Shown: positions 1 through 9,317, counted from the first letter of the stretch. The stretch is 36,146 nucleotides of DNA from Bacillota bacterium (GCA_012727895.1 JAAYGG010000107.1:1-36146); one strand, 5' to 3'. Made by a program: numbers and translations. Notes: generated by a model not told the origin, from the sequence alone.

Positions 1-1689
1 ACCTCGGCCAACCCGGACCCCTACCGCGATTATCAACTGGATAAGTTGATGCCGGATGTGATTGAACTCATGGCGGAGCAGGGGCAATTCCTTGATGAAC
101 TGGCCACGCAACTCCGGGATTACACCGGCGAGCGCGGGACCCAGACGGCCATCCTTACGCAGATGGCGTACCAATTAAGGGATATGGCCGACAAACCCCA
201 TACCATCCACAGGCGGATGAATTCCTTTAAGGAGAATATCGGTGCTCTCGGCACCTGGCTCCGGGAGATGAAAGTCCAGCCCATTGATATAGATTATTTC
301 ATTGTCGCCTCGCCCGAACAGAAAATCCCCAAAGCGGACGCAGGCTTTTTCGGTAAATTCTGGCATGAGTTCCGGGGGATGATTGCCTCCTTCTTCGAGG
401 ATTACCAGGCCCTCGGCGATGTTCATGCCGGCGAAGCCGTGCGGGTCTGGACGGTAACCGGGCGTGACCAGGCCCAGCTTCTCAAACAGATGATTGACGA
501 TACCTTCACCGCGCAAACGGGGATCCCGGTTAACCTCCAGTACATCCAGCAACAGGTCTTGATGCCGGCGGTGGTGGCCGGGAGAGGCCCGGACGTGGCT
601 TCGAATCTCTTCCGGAACGACCCGATCAACTACGCCATCCGTAATGCGCTGGTTGATCTCACCGAATTCCCCGATTTTCCCGAAGTAGAAAAGCGTTTCC
701 ATCCCAGCGGTCTCGAACCGTTCCGCTTTGAAGGCGGTGTTTACGGTTTACCGGATACCCAAACCTTCTTTGTCCTCTTTTACCGGAGCGATATTTTGGA
801 GGAATTGGGGATTGGCATCCCGGAAACCTGGGAGGATCTCTACCATATCCTGCCGATTCTCCAGAAAAACCACCTGGAGTTTGGCGTTCCCATTTCCGTC
901 CAGTTGCAGGCGAACCCTTATGGCGGACCGGAAATGGCCATGCAGTCATATGCCATCTTCCTCTTCCAGTGGGGCGGGGAATTATACTATGAGAACGGGA
1001 TCGCCAGCGCCCTCGATTCCGAAGAAGCGATTGGGGCTTTCCGCTTCTGGACCGAGTTATTCCTGAACTACGGCCTTCCCGTGTGGTATGATTTTGTCAA
1101 CCGGTTCCGTATCGGCGAGATGCCGCTGGCTGTAGCCGATTACCAGAACTATAATACATTGGTCGTCTTTGCCCCGGAGATCAGGGGGTTGTGGGGGTTT
1201 GCCCCGGTACCCGGGGTTAGGAAGCCCGACGGTACCATCGACCGTTCTGTGGGCGCCAACGCCATGGCAACGATGATGATTAAAGCGGCCAAGAATAAAG
1301 AGGCCTCCTGGGAATTCATGAAATGGTGGACGAGTGCGGAGACCCAGGAACGGTTCGGCCGGGAGATGGAGACCCTGCTTGGCGCGGCCGCCCGGCATCC
1401 CACCGCCAACATGGAGGCTGTTTCCCGCCTGCCGTGGCCGGTCAAAGACTATAGGGCCCTTATGGACCAGTGGCAATGGGTAAAGGGAATCCCGGAAGTC
1501 CCGGGCGGGTATTTCACACCGCGGCACGTCACCAACGCCTTCCGGAAAGTTATCTACCAAAAAGAAGATCCCCGGGAGACCTTGTTGGATTATGTTATCA
1601 CTATCAATGACGAGTTGACCAGCAAACGTCTGGAATTCGGCCTTGAAACCCTGGAGGATAGAGAAAAAGAGAGAGGAGTGGGAGAATAA
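1..1689 (+). CDS. Extracellular solute-binding protein, large type (5' end outside window)
   Basis: The reading frame is open from base 1, so this is the C-terminal part (about 562 residues) of a longer protein. The internal TTG/ATG at 46/49 lacks a convincing ribosome binding site and is probably not the start. From about residue 147 the sequence is a family 1 extracellular solute-binding protein fold: a VRVWTVTGRD strand, then GRGPDVASN, GGVYGLPDTQTFFVLFYR and ETWEDLYHIL, and near the C terminus WEFMKWWTSAETQERFG. This fold captures a sugar or oligosaccharide and delivers it to ABC permeases. The first ~145 visible residues are a charged helical region unlike a normal binding protein, so the whole protein is probably of the large type with an extra N-terminal domain. 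Two bases separate it from the first permease, with which it should work. The ligand cannot be told from sequence. Confidence 0.85.
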   Translation, partial: TSANPDPYRDYQLDKLMPDVIELMAEQGQFLDELATQLRDYTGERGTQTAILTQMAYQLRDMADKPHTIHRRMNSFKENIGALGTWLREMKVQPIDIDYFIVASPEQKIPKADAGFFGKFWHEFRGMIASFFEDYQALGDVHAGEAVRVWTVTGRDQAQLLKQMIDDTFTAQTGIPVNLQYIQQQVLMPAVVAGRGPDVASNLFRNDPINYAIRNALVDLTEFPDFPEVEKRFHPSGLEPFRFEGGVYGLPDTQTFFVLFYRSDILEELGIGIPETWEDLYHILPILQKNHLEFGVPISVQLQANPYGGPEMAMQSYAIFLFQWGGELYYENGIASALDSEEAIGAFRFWTELFLNYGLPVWYDFVNRFRIGEMPLAVADYQNYNTLVVFAPEIRGLWGFAPVPGVRKPDGTIDRSVGANAMATMMIKAAKNKEASWEFMKWWTSAETQERFGREMETLLGAAARHPTANMEAVSRLPWPVKDYRALMDQWQWVKGIPEVPGGYFTPRHVTNAFRKVIYQKEDPRETLLDYVITINDELTSKRLEFGLETLEDREKERGVGE

Positions 1690-1691
1690 AA

Positions 1692-2657
1692 ATGCCGTCG
1701 GAACCCATGCAAACCTCGCTTTCCATGCCATATAAGAGAAAACTGGCCGAGCGGGGTAGATTAGGAAGATTGCTTGCGGACATTAAGAAGAACAAGGTTT
1801 CCTATTTGTTCCTGGCCCCGTACGGAATTATCTTTCTGTTTTTTACCGTCTTACCGGTCGTGATCTCCATTGGGTTCAGTTTTACCTATTACAACATCCT
1901 GGAACCGCCCCAATGGATCGGCTGGCGCAACTACATCAACCTGTTTTTGGCGGACGAGGTATTTCTCATCTCCATCAAAAACACGTTCTTGCTGGCGGCG
2001 ATCACAGGCAGCCTGGGCTATTTTGCCTCCTTCTTCTTTGCCTGGCTCATCAATGAGTTGCCGCGGAGGATCCGGCCCTTTTTCGTCCTGATTTTTTATG
2101 CCCCGGCTTTGGCCGGTTACGCCGTCTCCCAGATCTGGGGCATCCTCTTCAGTGGTGACGCCTACGGCTGGATGAACGGGTTCTTGATGAAGCTTGGGAT
2201 TATCAGGGAGCCTATCTACTGGTTGACTGACCCCAACTACATGCTCCCCGTCCTGATCGTGGTCGTATTGTGGATGAGCCTGAGCCACGGCTTCCTGGCC
2301 TTTGTCGCCGGCTTGCAGACTGTTGACCGCAGCCTCTATGAGGCCGGCTATACAGACGGGATCAGAAACCGCTGGCAGGAGCTGTGGTATATTACCCTGC
2401 CGTCAATGCGGCCGCAGTTGATGTTCGGCGCAGTGATGTCGATTACGTCCTCCTTTGCCATTCATGACGTCCTGGTCCCGCTGGTTGGTTTTCCCAGTAC
2501 GGACTATGCGGCCCATACTGTTGTCTCCCATCTTGTTGACTACGGCAGCTTCCGGTTTGAAATGGGATACGCCTCGGCCATTGCCACCGTGCTCTTCCTG
2601 GTAATGGTCGGGACCAACAAAATTGTACAAAGATTGTTAAGAAAAGTGGGGCAGTGA
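1692..2657 (+). CDS. Carbohydrate ABC transporter permease (MalF/UgpA type)
   Basis: Inner-membrane subunit of a carbohydrate uptake ABC importer (CUT1-like), 321 residues. After a basic N terminus there are about six hydrophobic segments, the first near residues 37-60 (YLFLAPYGIIFLFFTVLPVV). The cytoplasmic EAA loop that contacts the ATPase is at about residue 217 (EAGYTDG followed by ITLPSMRP). The ATG at 1692 is preceded by a GGAGTGGGAG ribosome binding site. It lies two bases after the binding-protein gene and overlaps the next permease by four bases, so the three are one transcription unit and this subunit should pair with the following MalG-type permease. No ATPase gene is nearby; a shared ATPase (MsmK/UgpC type) encoded elsewhere is the usual solution. 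Substrate unknown. Confidence 0.92.
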   Translation: MPSEPMQTSLSMPYKRKLAERGRLGRLLADIKKNKVSYLFLAPYGIIFLFFTVLPVVISIGFSFTYYNILEPPQWIGWRNYINLFLADEVFLISIKNTFLLAAITGSLGYFASFFFAWLINELPRRIRPFFVLIFYAPALAGYAVSQIWGILFSGDAYGWMNGFLMKLGIIREPIYWLTDPNYMLPVLIVVVLWMSLSHGFLAFVAGLQTVDRSLYEAGYTDGIRNRWQELWYITLPSMRPQLMFGAVMSITSSFAIHDVLVPLVGFPSTDYAAHTVVSHLVDYGSFRFEMGYASAIATVLFLVMVGTNKIVQRLLRKVGQ

Positions 2658-3529
2658 GAACCATGAAGTTACTAAGGCCAAGTAATCTCAGTCGTTCATT
2701 GGGCGGAGACATCTTAAACCTGCTCTTCCTGATTTTATGCGGTTGCCTTATGGCTTTGCCTTTGCTGTATACGATTTTCCAGGCACTGAAACCGCTGGAT
2801 GAGATCTTTATCTTCCCACCCCGGTTTTATGTGCGCAATCCGACACTTGATAACTTTGTCCAGCTCCTGGTGATGATGGGAGAGTCGTGGGTGCCATTCT
2901 CCCGCTACCTCTTTAACACGATCTTTGTTACCATTACCGGCACTATTGGCCATGTTATCGTTGCTTCAATGGCCGCGTTCGTCCTGGCAAAGCATAGATT
3001 TCCCGGGCAAAATCTCTTCTTTAATATAGTCATCCTGGCCTTGATGTTTTCTTATCATGTCACGGCAATCCCCAACTATCTAATCATGGCCCGGCTCAAT
3101 TGGGTCGATACCTACCTGGCGCTCATCGTCCCTTACTTCTCGTATCCGTTGGGGTTGTTCCTGATGAAGCAGTTTATGGATCAGATCCCCGACTCGCTGC
3201 TGGAGTCGGCCAGAATTGACGGGGCCAGTGAATTCAGGATTTTCTGGAAGATCGTGATGCCTTCCGTCAAACCGGCCTGGTTGACCCTGATTATCTTCAT
3301 CTTTCAACAGCTCTGGACGATGCAAGGGGGAGTCTACATCTACAGCGAGCAATTGAAGACCCTCTCTTATGCCTTTAGCCAGATTCTCCTGGGCGGGGCC
3401 GTCACCATTGCCCGGGCAGGGGTGAGCGGCGCCGTGGGCTTGTTAATGATGATCCCCCCGATTGTGCTCTTTATTGTAACCCAGAGCAATATCATGGAAA
3501 CCATGGCCACTTCAGGTATTAAGGAGTAA
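2654..3529 (+). CDS. Carbohydrate ABC transporter permease (MalG/UgpE type)
   Basis: Second membrane subunit of the first sugar importer, 291 residues with six predicted membrane spans. The first is near residues 20-45, and the N-terminal PLDEIFIFPPRF stretch is typical of MalG-type subunits. The EAA loop is clear at about residue 184 (ESARIDGASE followed by IVMPSVKP). The GTG start at 2654 overlaps the stop codon of the preceding permease and has an AAGTGGGG purine tract upstream. An ATG at 2663 is the alternative and would remove only three residues. The overlap implies translational coupling with its partner. It differs clearly from the second MalG-type permease at 9384, so the window encodes two permease pairs rather than a recent duplication. 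Confidence 0.92.
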   Translation: MRTMKLLRPSNLSRSLGGDILNLLFLILCGCLMALPLLYTIFQALKPLDEIFIFPPRFYVRNPTLDNFVQLLVMMGESWVPFSRYLFNTIFVTITGTIGHVIVASMAAFVLAKHRFPGQNLFFNIVILALMFSYHVTAIPNYLIMARLNWVDTYLALIVPYFSYPLGLFLMKQFMDQIPDSLLESARIDGASEFRIFWKIVMPSVKPAWLTLIIFIFQQLWTMQGGVYIYSEQLKTLSYAFSQILLGGAVTIARAGVSGAVGLLMMIPPIVLFIVTQSNIMETMATSGIKE

Positions 3530-3541
3530 GGGGGTAGGAGT

Positions 3542-5074
3542 GTGAAGGCTAAACTAATCCGTTGTTTAGTGCTAGCGCTGATAATTGCCGGTTGCTTCGC
3601 CTGCCTGCCGCCGGCGGCCCAGGCGCGGTTACCATACCATACTTATACCTATGATTACTGGGGAGATGTTGTCTATTCCCCCGCCGCCTACCTGCCAAAC
3701 CGGTTAATAACCGGGGAGGACCTGGGGATCGGGACGCTGCGAACCCCCACGGATCTCTTTGTCGGTAATGACGGGAAGGTCTATATCCTTGATGCGGGGA
3801 ACGGGCGGATTGTCGTTACCAATGACCGCTGGGAACTGGTCCGGGTGATCGACGGGTTTGAGAATAACGGCGTCCCTGACCGGTTCAATAATCCCAGCGG
3901 GATCTTTGTGACGGAAGAAGGCCATATTTATGTAGCTGATACCGACAACGGCCGGCTGGTGGAGTTGAATCCGGAAGGGAAATTTGTCCGGGAGATCGGC
4001 CCCCCGCAATCAGATATCATCAAGGATGATTTTATTTACCAACCGACCAAACTGGTGGTGGACCGGGCGGGGCGAATTTATGTAGTGGCGCGCCATGTCA
4101 ACCAAGGATTAATTGAACTGATGCCGGACGGTACTTTCCGCAGTTATATGGGGGCCAGCCGGGTGGCCTTGAATATGGTGGATTATTTCTGGAAAATGAT
4201 CGCCACCCGGGAGCAGCGGGAAAGAATGGCCCTCTTTGTCCCGACCGAATACAACAACCTCTGTATTGACGAGGAAGGTTTTATCTTCGTAACGACCAGC
4301 GCTTTGAATGAGTGGGATATCCAACGGACCATCGATTCCAGAAGCGAAGACGACCGTTATGCACCAATCCGCCGTTTAAATTTGATGGGCAATGATATTT
4401 TGCGCCGCCGCGGGTATTTCCCGCCGGTCGGGGATATCTTAATCGCCCGGAGAGGTTCGGTGCGCGGCCCGTCGATGCTGGTGGATGTGGCCGTCGATGA
4501 CACGGTCCGGGTTTACAGTGTGCTGGACCGGCGCCGCGGCCGGATCTTTACCTATGACAGTGAAGGCAACCTCCTGTATGTCTTTGGCGCCATCGGCGAA
4601 CGCTTCGGGAACTTCCGGAACCCGGTGGCCCTTGATTATCTTGACGACAAAATCCTGGTCCTGGATTATGAGACCGGTACGGTGACCGAGTTCACCGTCA
4701 CCGCCTATGGCCGGTTGATCCGGGATGCAGTTCACCTGCATTTTATCGGCAAGTATGATGAAGCGGCGGCCTGCTGGGAAGAGGTCCTGCTGCAGAACGC
4801 CAACTACGAAATGGCTTATGTGGGAATTGGCCGGGCTTTTCTACGGCAGAGAAAATTTGAAGAGGCAATGAAAAACTTCAAGCTGGGCAACCACCGTAAA
4901 TACTACTCCCGGGCCTTTTATTACCACCGGCGGGAAGTGATCGGCAGGAATTTCGGGCTGATCGTTGGGGTCCTGGCCGCGTGCTTCCTTGCGCTTTATA
5001 TTATCATCCGAGTACGGGAGAAGAGCCAGAAAAGCGCCTACGGGGAGTATCAAAGCGAGGTTAGAGAGATATGA
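3542..5074 (+). CDS. NHL-repeat beta-propeller protein with TPR-like segment and C-terminal membrane anchor
   Basis: 510 residues. The N terminus is a signal sequence with two possible processing sites: a lipobox-like IAGC ending at Cys18, or an AQA site near residue 29. Residues ~60-380 contain NHL/beta-propeller repeats with the pattern hydrophobic-G-x-hydrophobic-Y-hydrophobic-D (KVYILDAGNGRIV, HIYVADTDNGRLVELNPEGK, RIYVVARHVNQGLIELMPDG). Residues ~385-460 look like one or two TPR-type helical hairpins (GKYDEAAACWEEVL, RKFEEAMKNF). A single membrane helix at ~475-495 is followed by a basic cytoplasmic tail. The product should therefore be exported and membrane-anchored with the propeller outside. 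The GTG start has a GGGGGTAGGAG site. It sits between the permeases and a YIP1-type gene whose ATG overlaps its stop. The function is unknown; a scaffold or sensor linked to the sugar importer is a guess. Confidence 0.8.
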   Translation: MKAKLIRCLVLALIIAGCFACLPPAAQARLPYHTYTYDYWGDVVYSPAAYLPNRLITGEDLGIGTLRTPTDLFVGNDGKVYILDAGNGRIVVTNDRWELVRVIDGFENNGVPDRFNNPSGIFVTEEGHIYVADTDNGRLVELNPEGKFVREIGPPQSDIIKDDFIYQPTKLVVDRAGRIYVVARHVNQGLIELMPDGTFRSYMGASRVALNMVDYFWKMIATREQRERMALFVPTEYNNLCIDEEGFIFVTTSALNEWDIQRTIDSRSEDDRYAPIRRLNLMGNDILRRRGYFPPVGDILIARRGSVRGPSMLVDVAVDDTVRVYSVLDRRRGRIFTYDSEGNLLYVFGAIGERFGNFRNPVALDYLDDKILVLDYETGTVTEFTVTAYGRLIRDAVHLHFIGKYDEAAACWEEVLLQNANYEMAYVGIGRAFLRQRKFEEAMKNFKLGNHRKYYSRAFYYHRREVIGRNFGLIVGVLAACFLALYIIIRVREKSQKSAYGEYQSEVREI

Positions 5075-5694
5075 AATACCTGGATAGCCTGAAATTTGCG
5101 TTTTACGTAATTTTCCATCCCTTTAAAGGTTTCTGGGACTTGAAACATGAGAAGAGGGGGAGTATGTCGGCGGCCCTGACCTTCCTGGTGCTGCTGATTA
5201 TCACCTATATCTTGCGGCGGCAATACACGGGTTTTATTTTCAACGAAAACGACCCGAAAGAGCTGAATGTCTTTATCGAGATCATCAGCGTCCTCCTGCC
5301 CTTCTTCCTCTGGGCCACCGCCAACTGGTGTATAACCACATTAATGGACGGGGAAGGGAGCTACAGGGATATCGTGATCGCCACCGCCTACGCCTTGGTC
5401 CCGCTAATCCTGATCAACCTCCCGTTGGTCCCCTTCAGCAGGATCATTAATATGGAGGAAGGGGCGTTTTATTACTTCTTTGCCTCCGTTTCCGTGCTTT
5501 GGACCGGGGCCTTGATTCTGGCCGGGGCATCGGTTACCCACCAGTATACAATGACAAAGACCGTCTTTACCAGCATACTGTCGGTGGTGGGGATGGGTTT
5601 GATGATCTTTATCGGGCTGTTGGTTTTCAGCCTGTTACAGCAGATGATTAGTTTCGTTTATACAATTTACCGGGAAATTGCATTTCGATTGTAA
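5071..5694 (+). CDS. YIP1-family-like integral membrane protein
   Basis: 207 residues with about five hydrophobic helices (approximately residues 30-47, 65-90, 100-125, 133-155 and 165-195). The N-terminal sequence FHPFKGFWDLKHEKRGS resembles the conserved opening of bacterial YIP1-domain proteins, and the polar loop MDGEGSYRDIVIATAYALVP between helices is also characteristic. The ATG overlaps the stop of the NHL gene as ATGA, indicating coupled translation, and the DUF5696 gene follows after 18 bases. I recall NHL, YIP1 and DUF5696 genes occurring together in carbohydrate-transport loci of Bacillota, which suggests a shared membrane complex. No biochemical role can be assigned. The family call rests on motif recall and topology only. 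Confidence 0.7.
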   Translation: MKYLDSLKFAFYVIFHPFKGFWDLKHEKRGSMSAALTFLVLLIITYILRRQYTGFIFNENDPKELNVFIEIISVLLPFFLWATANWCITTLMDGEGSYRDIVIATAYALVPLILINLPLVPFSRIINMEEGAFYYFFASVSVLWTGALILAGASVTHQYTMTKTVFTSILSVVGMGLMIFIGLLVFSLLQQMISFVYTIYREIAFRL

Positions 5695-5712
5695 AGGAAG
5701 GGGATCACACCG

Positions 5713-8331
5713 ATGAAAACCCGATCTTTTCTGGTGATTGCCTTTATAATTGCCTTGGTGGCCGGCGCCGGGGTGCTTTTCCTCCGCCCTGCCACTGAGA
5801 TCGCTGCGGAAGAGGGTTTGCCCGGGCCGGATACGGCCGGGGAAACGTCCACCGGCAATTCACCGGCAGCGGGGAGCGCGCCGCCGGTTTTGGGCGCCCT
5901 GGGAAAGGTGGCGGAGAATGAATTTCTCGCCCTTTATTTCTCGGAGAAAACCACGGAAGTGGCGGTCCTGAAGAAAAAAACCGGTGAAGTATGGTACAGC
6001 AACCCGCCCGAGCGGGCGGCGGACCCGGTGGCCGTGGGGATTAACAAGACCAAACTGGGATCGCAGTTAAGCATCACCTTTTATACCCCCCACGCCCACA
6101 GGAGGACGATGGATAATGCCAGCGAGAGCATTGAGTACGGGCAATACGAATTCGAGAAGCTGGCAAACGGGATAAAAGTTACTTATACCATTGGTAAAAA
6201 AGAAGAGGTTTATATTATCCCTGAGAAAATCACCGGCGAACGTTTTGACCAGGTTGCGGAGAAAATCAGCTCCTCGCAACTGAGGAACTTGCAGCGGCGT
6301 TATATCAAAATTGACCTGAATGAGGTGGAGGACCGCAGGGAAAGGCAGAAACTTATGGATGAGCACCCGGCATTGCGCCGGCATGACGTGGTCTATGTCC
6401 TGCGGCCGAACTTGAGCCTTTTTGTCCTCCGCCAATTGGACGCGATTTTTGTCGAGGCCGGGTATACGCTGGAAGATGTCAACGAAGACCACAGGGAAAA
6501 CGAGGTTCCCGAGAAGGAAATGCCCAAGGATATTTTCACCATCCCGCTCTATTATACCCTGGACGGGGAAAACCTCGTGGTCTCCATACCCAGCAACGAG
6601 GTGGTCTATCATTCTTCCTACCCGTTGACTGAGATAAAGGTCCTGGAGTTCTTTGGCGCCGCTGGGCCGGGGGCCGAGGGGTATATCTTCGTTCCCGACG
6701 GGTCCGGGGCCTTAATCCACCTGAACAACGGGAAAACCCGGCACCGGGCTTATTACGGCCCTGTTTACGGGCGGGACTTAGCCCTGCAATACACGGAGAT
6801 CTTTGAGGAACGGGAGCAGGTCTACCTCCCGGTTTACGGCATGAAACAGGGGGACAAGGCCTTTTTCGCCATTATCGAGAAGGGCGACTCCTTGGCCACC
6901 ATCATTGCCGATGTCGGCGGCAGGATCAACTCTTACAATACTGTCTGCGCTGAGTTCAGTTCCGTCGCCCACGGCACCATTGACCTGACCACACTGGCCG
7001 GGAACAACGTGATCAAGGTTTACCAGAAGCGGATCTCCCAAGGGGATTTCCAGATCCGTTACGCCTTTTTAAGCGGGGAAAAAGCGAATTATGTGGGCAT
7101 GGCCGAGTACTACCGGGACTACCTGCTCAAAAAAGGCGCCTTAAAAGCGGAACGGACCGCCGGCGCGGTACCGTTCTACCTTGAATTGGTAGGGGCAATT
7201 GACAAGATCAAACCCTTCCTCGGGGTTCCGGCCCGCCGGATTGAAGCGTTGACCACCTTCAACGAGGCCAGGGAGGTGGTTGACCGCCTGCTGGCAGCAG
7301 ATGTTGCCAACCTTAAGCTGCGTTATACCGGGTGGTTTAACGGCGGGTATCGCCAGAGTTTGCCGAGTAATATCAATATCTTAAGAGAACTCGGCGGGCG
7401 GACCGGTTTCACCCGGTTGGCCAGGTATCTGGCAGCTAATAATGTGGAATTCTATCCTTCCGTCACCTTTGAATACGCCAAAAAAGCCGGGATCTTGCGG
7501 GGCTTTAATACAAGGACCTCCGCCTCCCGCTTTATCAACCAGGATGTGGGGGTCTTGTATGAGATCAACCCCGCAACCTACCAGGAAGACAAGGAAAAAC
7601 GGGCGCAATACATGGTCTGTCCTTCCCGTATCGGGCGGTATGTGAACCGCTTCTTGCGCGGGTACCGGTCTCTTAATATAAACGGGATTGCCTTGACCAC
7701 CATGGGACAGGACTTGAACGCCAACTACCGGGAGAAACGCCTGGTCGACCGGGCCCAGGCCCAGAAGTATGTCGAAGCGGAGCTGGCGAAGATGACTGAG
7801 GCCGGGTACCGGTTGTTGGCCGAAGGGGTCAATGCCTACGCCCTGCCCTATACGGCGCATATCATCAATATGCCGCTGGATTCCAACCACTACCTGATTA
7901 CCGACGAAAGCATCCCCTTCTACCAGATCGTCACCTGCGGGCATGTGGATTACGCCGGCGAACCGGTTAATCTTGCCGGTGACCCGCGGCGGGCGTTCTT
8001 AAAAACCATCGAAACCGGCGGCGGCCTTTATTTCACCTGGATTTACCGGGATAACTCCCTGATCAAAGAGAGCGATTATGATCACCTGTATTCGGTGGAT
8101 TATAAAAAATGGTTCGACCAGGCGGTAGCCTATTACCGTGAAGCCCAGGAAGTACTGGGGGATATACGGGGACAGCGCATTATTGACCACCGGCGCCTGG
8201 CCGACAATGTCTATCAAGTAACCTTTGAAAAGGGGAAAACCATCATGGTCAACTACAACCGGGAACCGGTTACCGTGAAAGGGATAACCCTGGCGGCTGA
8301 GAGTTATCATGTGTTACGGGAGGGCAGGTGA
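5713..8331 (+). CDS. DUF5696-type exported protein, possibly a glycoside-hydrolase-like enzyme
   Basis: 872 residues starting at an ATG with an AAAGGAAGGGGAT ribosome binding site. Residues 7-27 are a signal or anchor helix, followed by a low-complexity Gly/Pro/Ala/Thr stretch to about residue 58. Residues ~60-460 are rich in beta strands (EFLALYFSEKTTEVAVLKKK, GEVWYSNPPE, VPDGSGALIHLNNGK). Residues ~480-780 look like an alpha/beta barrel with alternating strands and helices (NLKLRYTGWFNGGYRQ, FYPSVTF, GIALTTMGQDLNANY, RLLAEGVNAYALPYT). The last ~70 residues form a small beta domain (TIMVNYNREPVTVKG, ITLAAESYHV) of the type that closes many glycoside hydrolases. Asp667 and Glu704 lie at predicted strand ends and are candidate acidic catalytic residues. 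That enzyme reading is inference; the family has no assigned function that I know of. Its stop overlaps the GTG of the following permease. Confidence 0.75.
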   Translation: MKTRSFLVIAFIIALVAGAGVLFLRPATEIAAEEGLPGPDTAGETSTGNSPAAGSAPPVLGALGKVAENEFLALYFSEKTTEVAVLKKKTGEVWYSNPPERAADPVAVGINKTKLGSQLSITFYTPHAHRRTMDNASESIEYGQYEFEKLANGIKVTYTIGKKEEVYIIPEKITGERFDQVAEKISSSQLRNLQRRYIKIDLNEVEDRRERQKLMDEHPALRRHDVVYVLRPNLSLFVLRQLDAIFVEAGYTLEDVNEDHRENEVPEKEMPKDIFTIPLYYTLDGENLVVSIPSNEVVYHSSYPLTEIKVLEFFGAAGPGAEGYIFVPDGSGALIHLNNGKTRHRAYYGPVYGRDLALQYTEIFEEREQVYLPVYGMKQGDKAFFAIIEKGDSLATIIADVGGRINSYNTVCAEFSSVAHGTIDLTTLAGNNVIKVYQKRISQGDFQIRYAFLSGEKANYVGMAEYYRDYLLKKGALKAERTAGAVPFYLELVGAIDKIKPFLGVPARRIEALTTFNEAREVVDRLLAADVANLKLRYTGWFNGGYRQSLPSNINILRELGGRTGFTRLARYLAANNVEFYPSVTFEYAKKAGILRGFNTRTSASRFINQDVGVLYEINPATYQEDKEKRAQYMVCPSRIGRYVNRFLRGYRSLNINGIALTTMGQDLNANYREKRLVDRAQAQKYVEAELAKMTEAGYRLLAEGVNAYALPYTAHIINMPLDSNHYLITDESIPFYQIVTCGHVDYAGEPVNLAGDPRRAFLKTIETGGGLYFTWIYRDNSLIKESDYDHLYSVDYKKWFDQAVAYYREAQEVLGDIRGQRIIDHRRLADNVYQVTFEKGKTIMVNYNREPVTVKGITLAAESYHVLREGR

Positions 8332-9317
8332 GACCGATGAAATTTGATTTCCAGGATTTCCTGCTGAAACTGAAAAGAAGCCTTGGCGGCCTGAAGCTGA
8401 AGTTGAACTCCGGCGATAAAACAACGCATATGACTATGGAAAAGAGAAGGGCGATTGCGGGTTACGTCTTTATCTCCCCGTTTCTGATCGGGTTGATCTT
8501 CTTTTTCCTCTACCCGTTCCTTCAATCGGTAATCTTTAGTTTTAACAGTATCCAAATCGGCGCCCAGGGCTATGAGATGACGGGGGTCGGGTTTGAAAAC
8601 TACCGGCGGGCCTTTCTGGTGCACCCGACTTTCAGCCGGGTCTTGGTGGAATCGATCATCCAGATGATCACCGACGTGCCGCTCATCATCATCTTCAGCT
8701 TTTTTGCGGCCAACCTGATTAACCAGAAATTCCGGGGGCGGGCGGTGGCAAGGGCCATCTTTTTCCTCCCCGTCATCATGACCTCCGGGATCATCCTGGC
8801 GGTTGAGAACAACGATTTGCTTTTGGGGATCATGTCCGGCGCCATCCAGCCGGATACCGCCGCCGGTGCGGTGCGTGCCTTAGAGCTGCGGACCCTGTTG
8901 ATGGAGACCAGGATGGACCCGCGGTTTGTCAGGTATATTATTGATGCGGTTGATCGTCTATACGAGATTGTCAAGGCTTCCGGGGTCCAGATCCTAATCT
9001 TCCTTGCTGGTTTACAGACCATCTCCCCCTCCCTCTACGAAGCCTCGACCATGGAGGGGGCAACCGGGTGGGAGAACTTCTGGAAAATTACCTTTCCCAT
9101 GATCAGCCCATTAATCCTGGTTAACACCGTTTATACCGTAATTTACTCGTTCACTAACCCCAACAACCCGGTGATGGAGATTATTAAAAATACGGCTTTT
9201 GCCGAGTCAAGGTTTGGCTTCAGCTCCGCCATTGCCTGGATCTATTTCCTGGTTATCTTGGGGATCCTGGGCATCCTGATCGGGGTCATCTCCAGATGGG
9301 TCTTTTACCATGACTAA
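8328..9317 (+). CDS. Carbohydrate ABC transporter permease (MalF/UgpA type), second system
   Basis: 329 residues with six predicted membrane helices, beginning with GYVFISPFLIGLIFFFLYPF after a ~45-residue basic amphipathic N terminus. The EAA loop is at about residue 238 (EASTMEGATG followed by ITFPMISP). Between the third and fourth helices there is a ~60-residue charged insertion (around residues 160-220, including ALELRTLLMETRMDPRF) that is longer than in the first MalF-type permease. The GTG start overlaps the stop of the DUF5696 gene; an ATG at 8337 is the alternative. It should pair with the MalG-type permease at 9384 and receive substrate from one or more of the binding proteins that follow. 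No ATPase subunit is encoded alongside. Confidence 0.92.
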   Translation: MRPMKFDFQDFLLKLKRSLGGLKLKLNSGDKTTHMTMEKRRAIAGYVFISPFLIGLIFFFLYPFLQSVIFSFNSIQIGAQGYEMTGVGFENYRRAFLVHPTFSRVLVESIIQMITDVPLIIIFSFFAANLINQKFRGRAVARAIFFLPVIMTSGIILAVENNDLLLGIMSGAIQPDTAAGAVRALELRTLLMETRMDPRFVRYIIDAVDRLYEIVKASGVQILIFLAGLQTISPSLYEASTMEGATGWENFWKITFPMISPLILVNTVYTVIYSFTNPNNPVMEIIKNTAFAESRFGFSSAIAWIYFLVILGILGILIGVISRWVFYHD

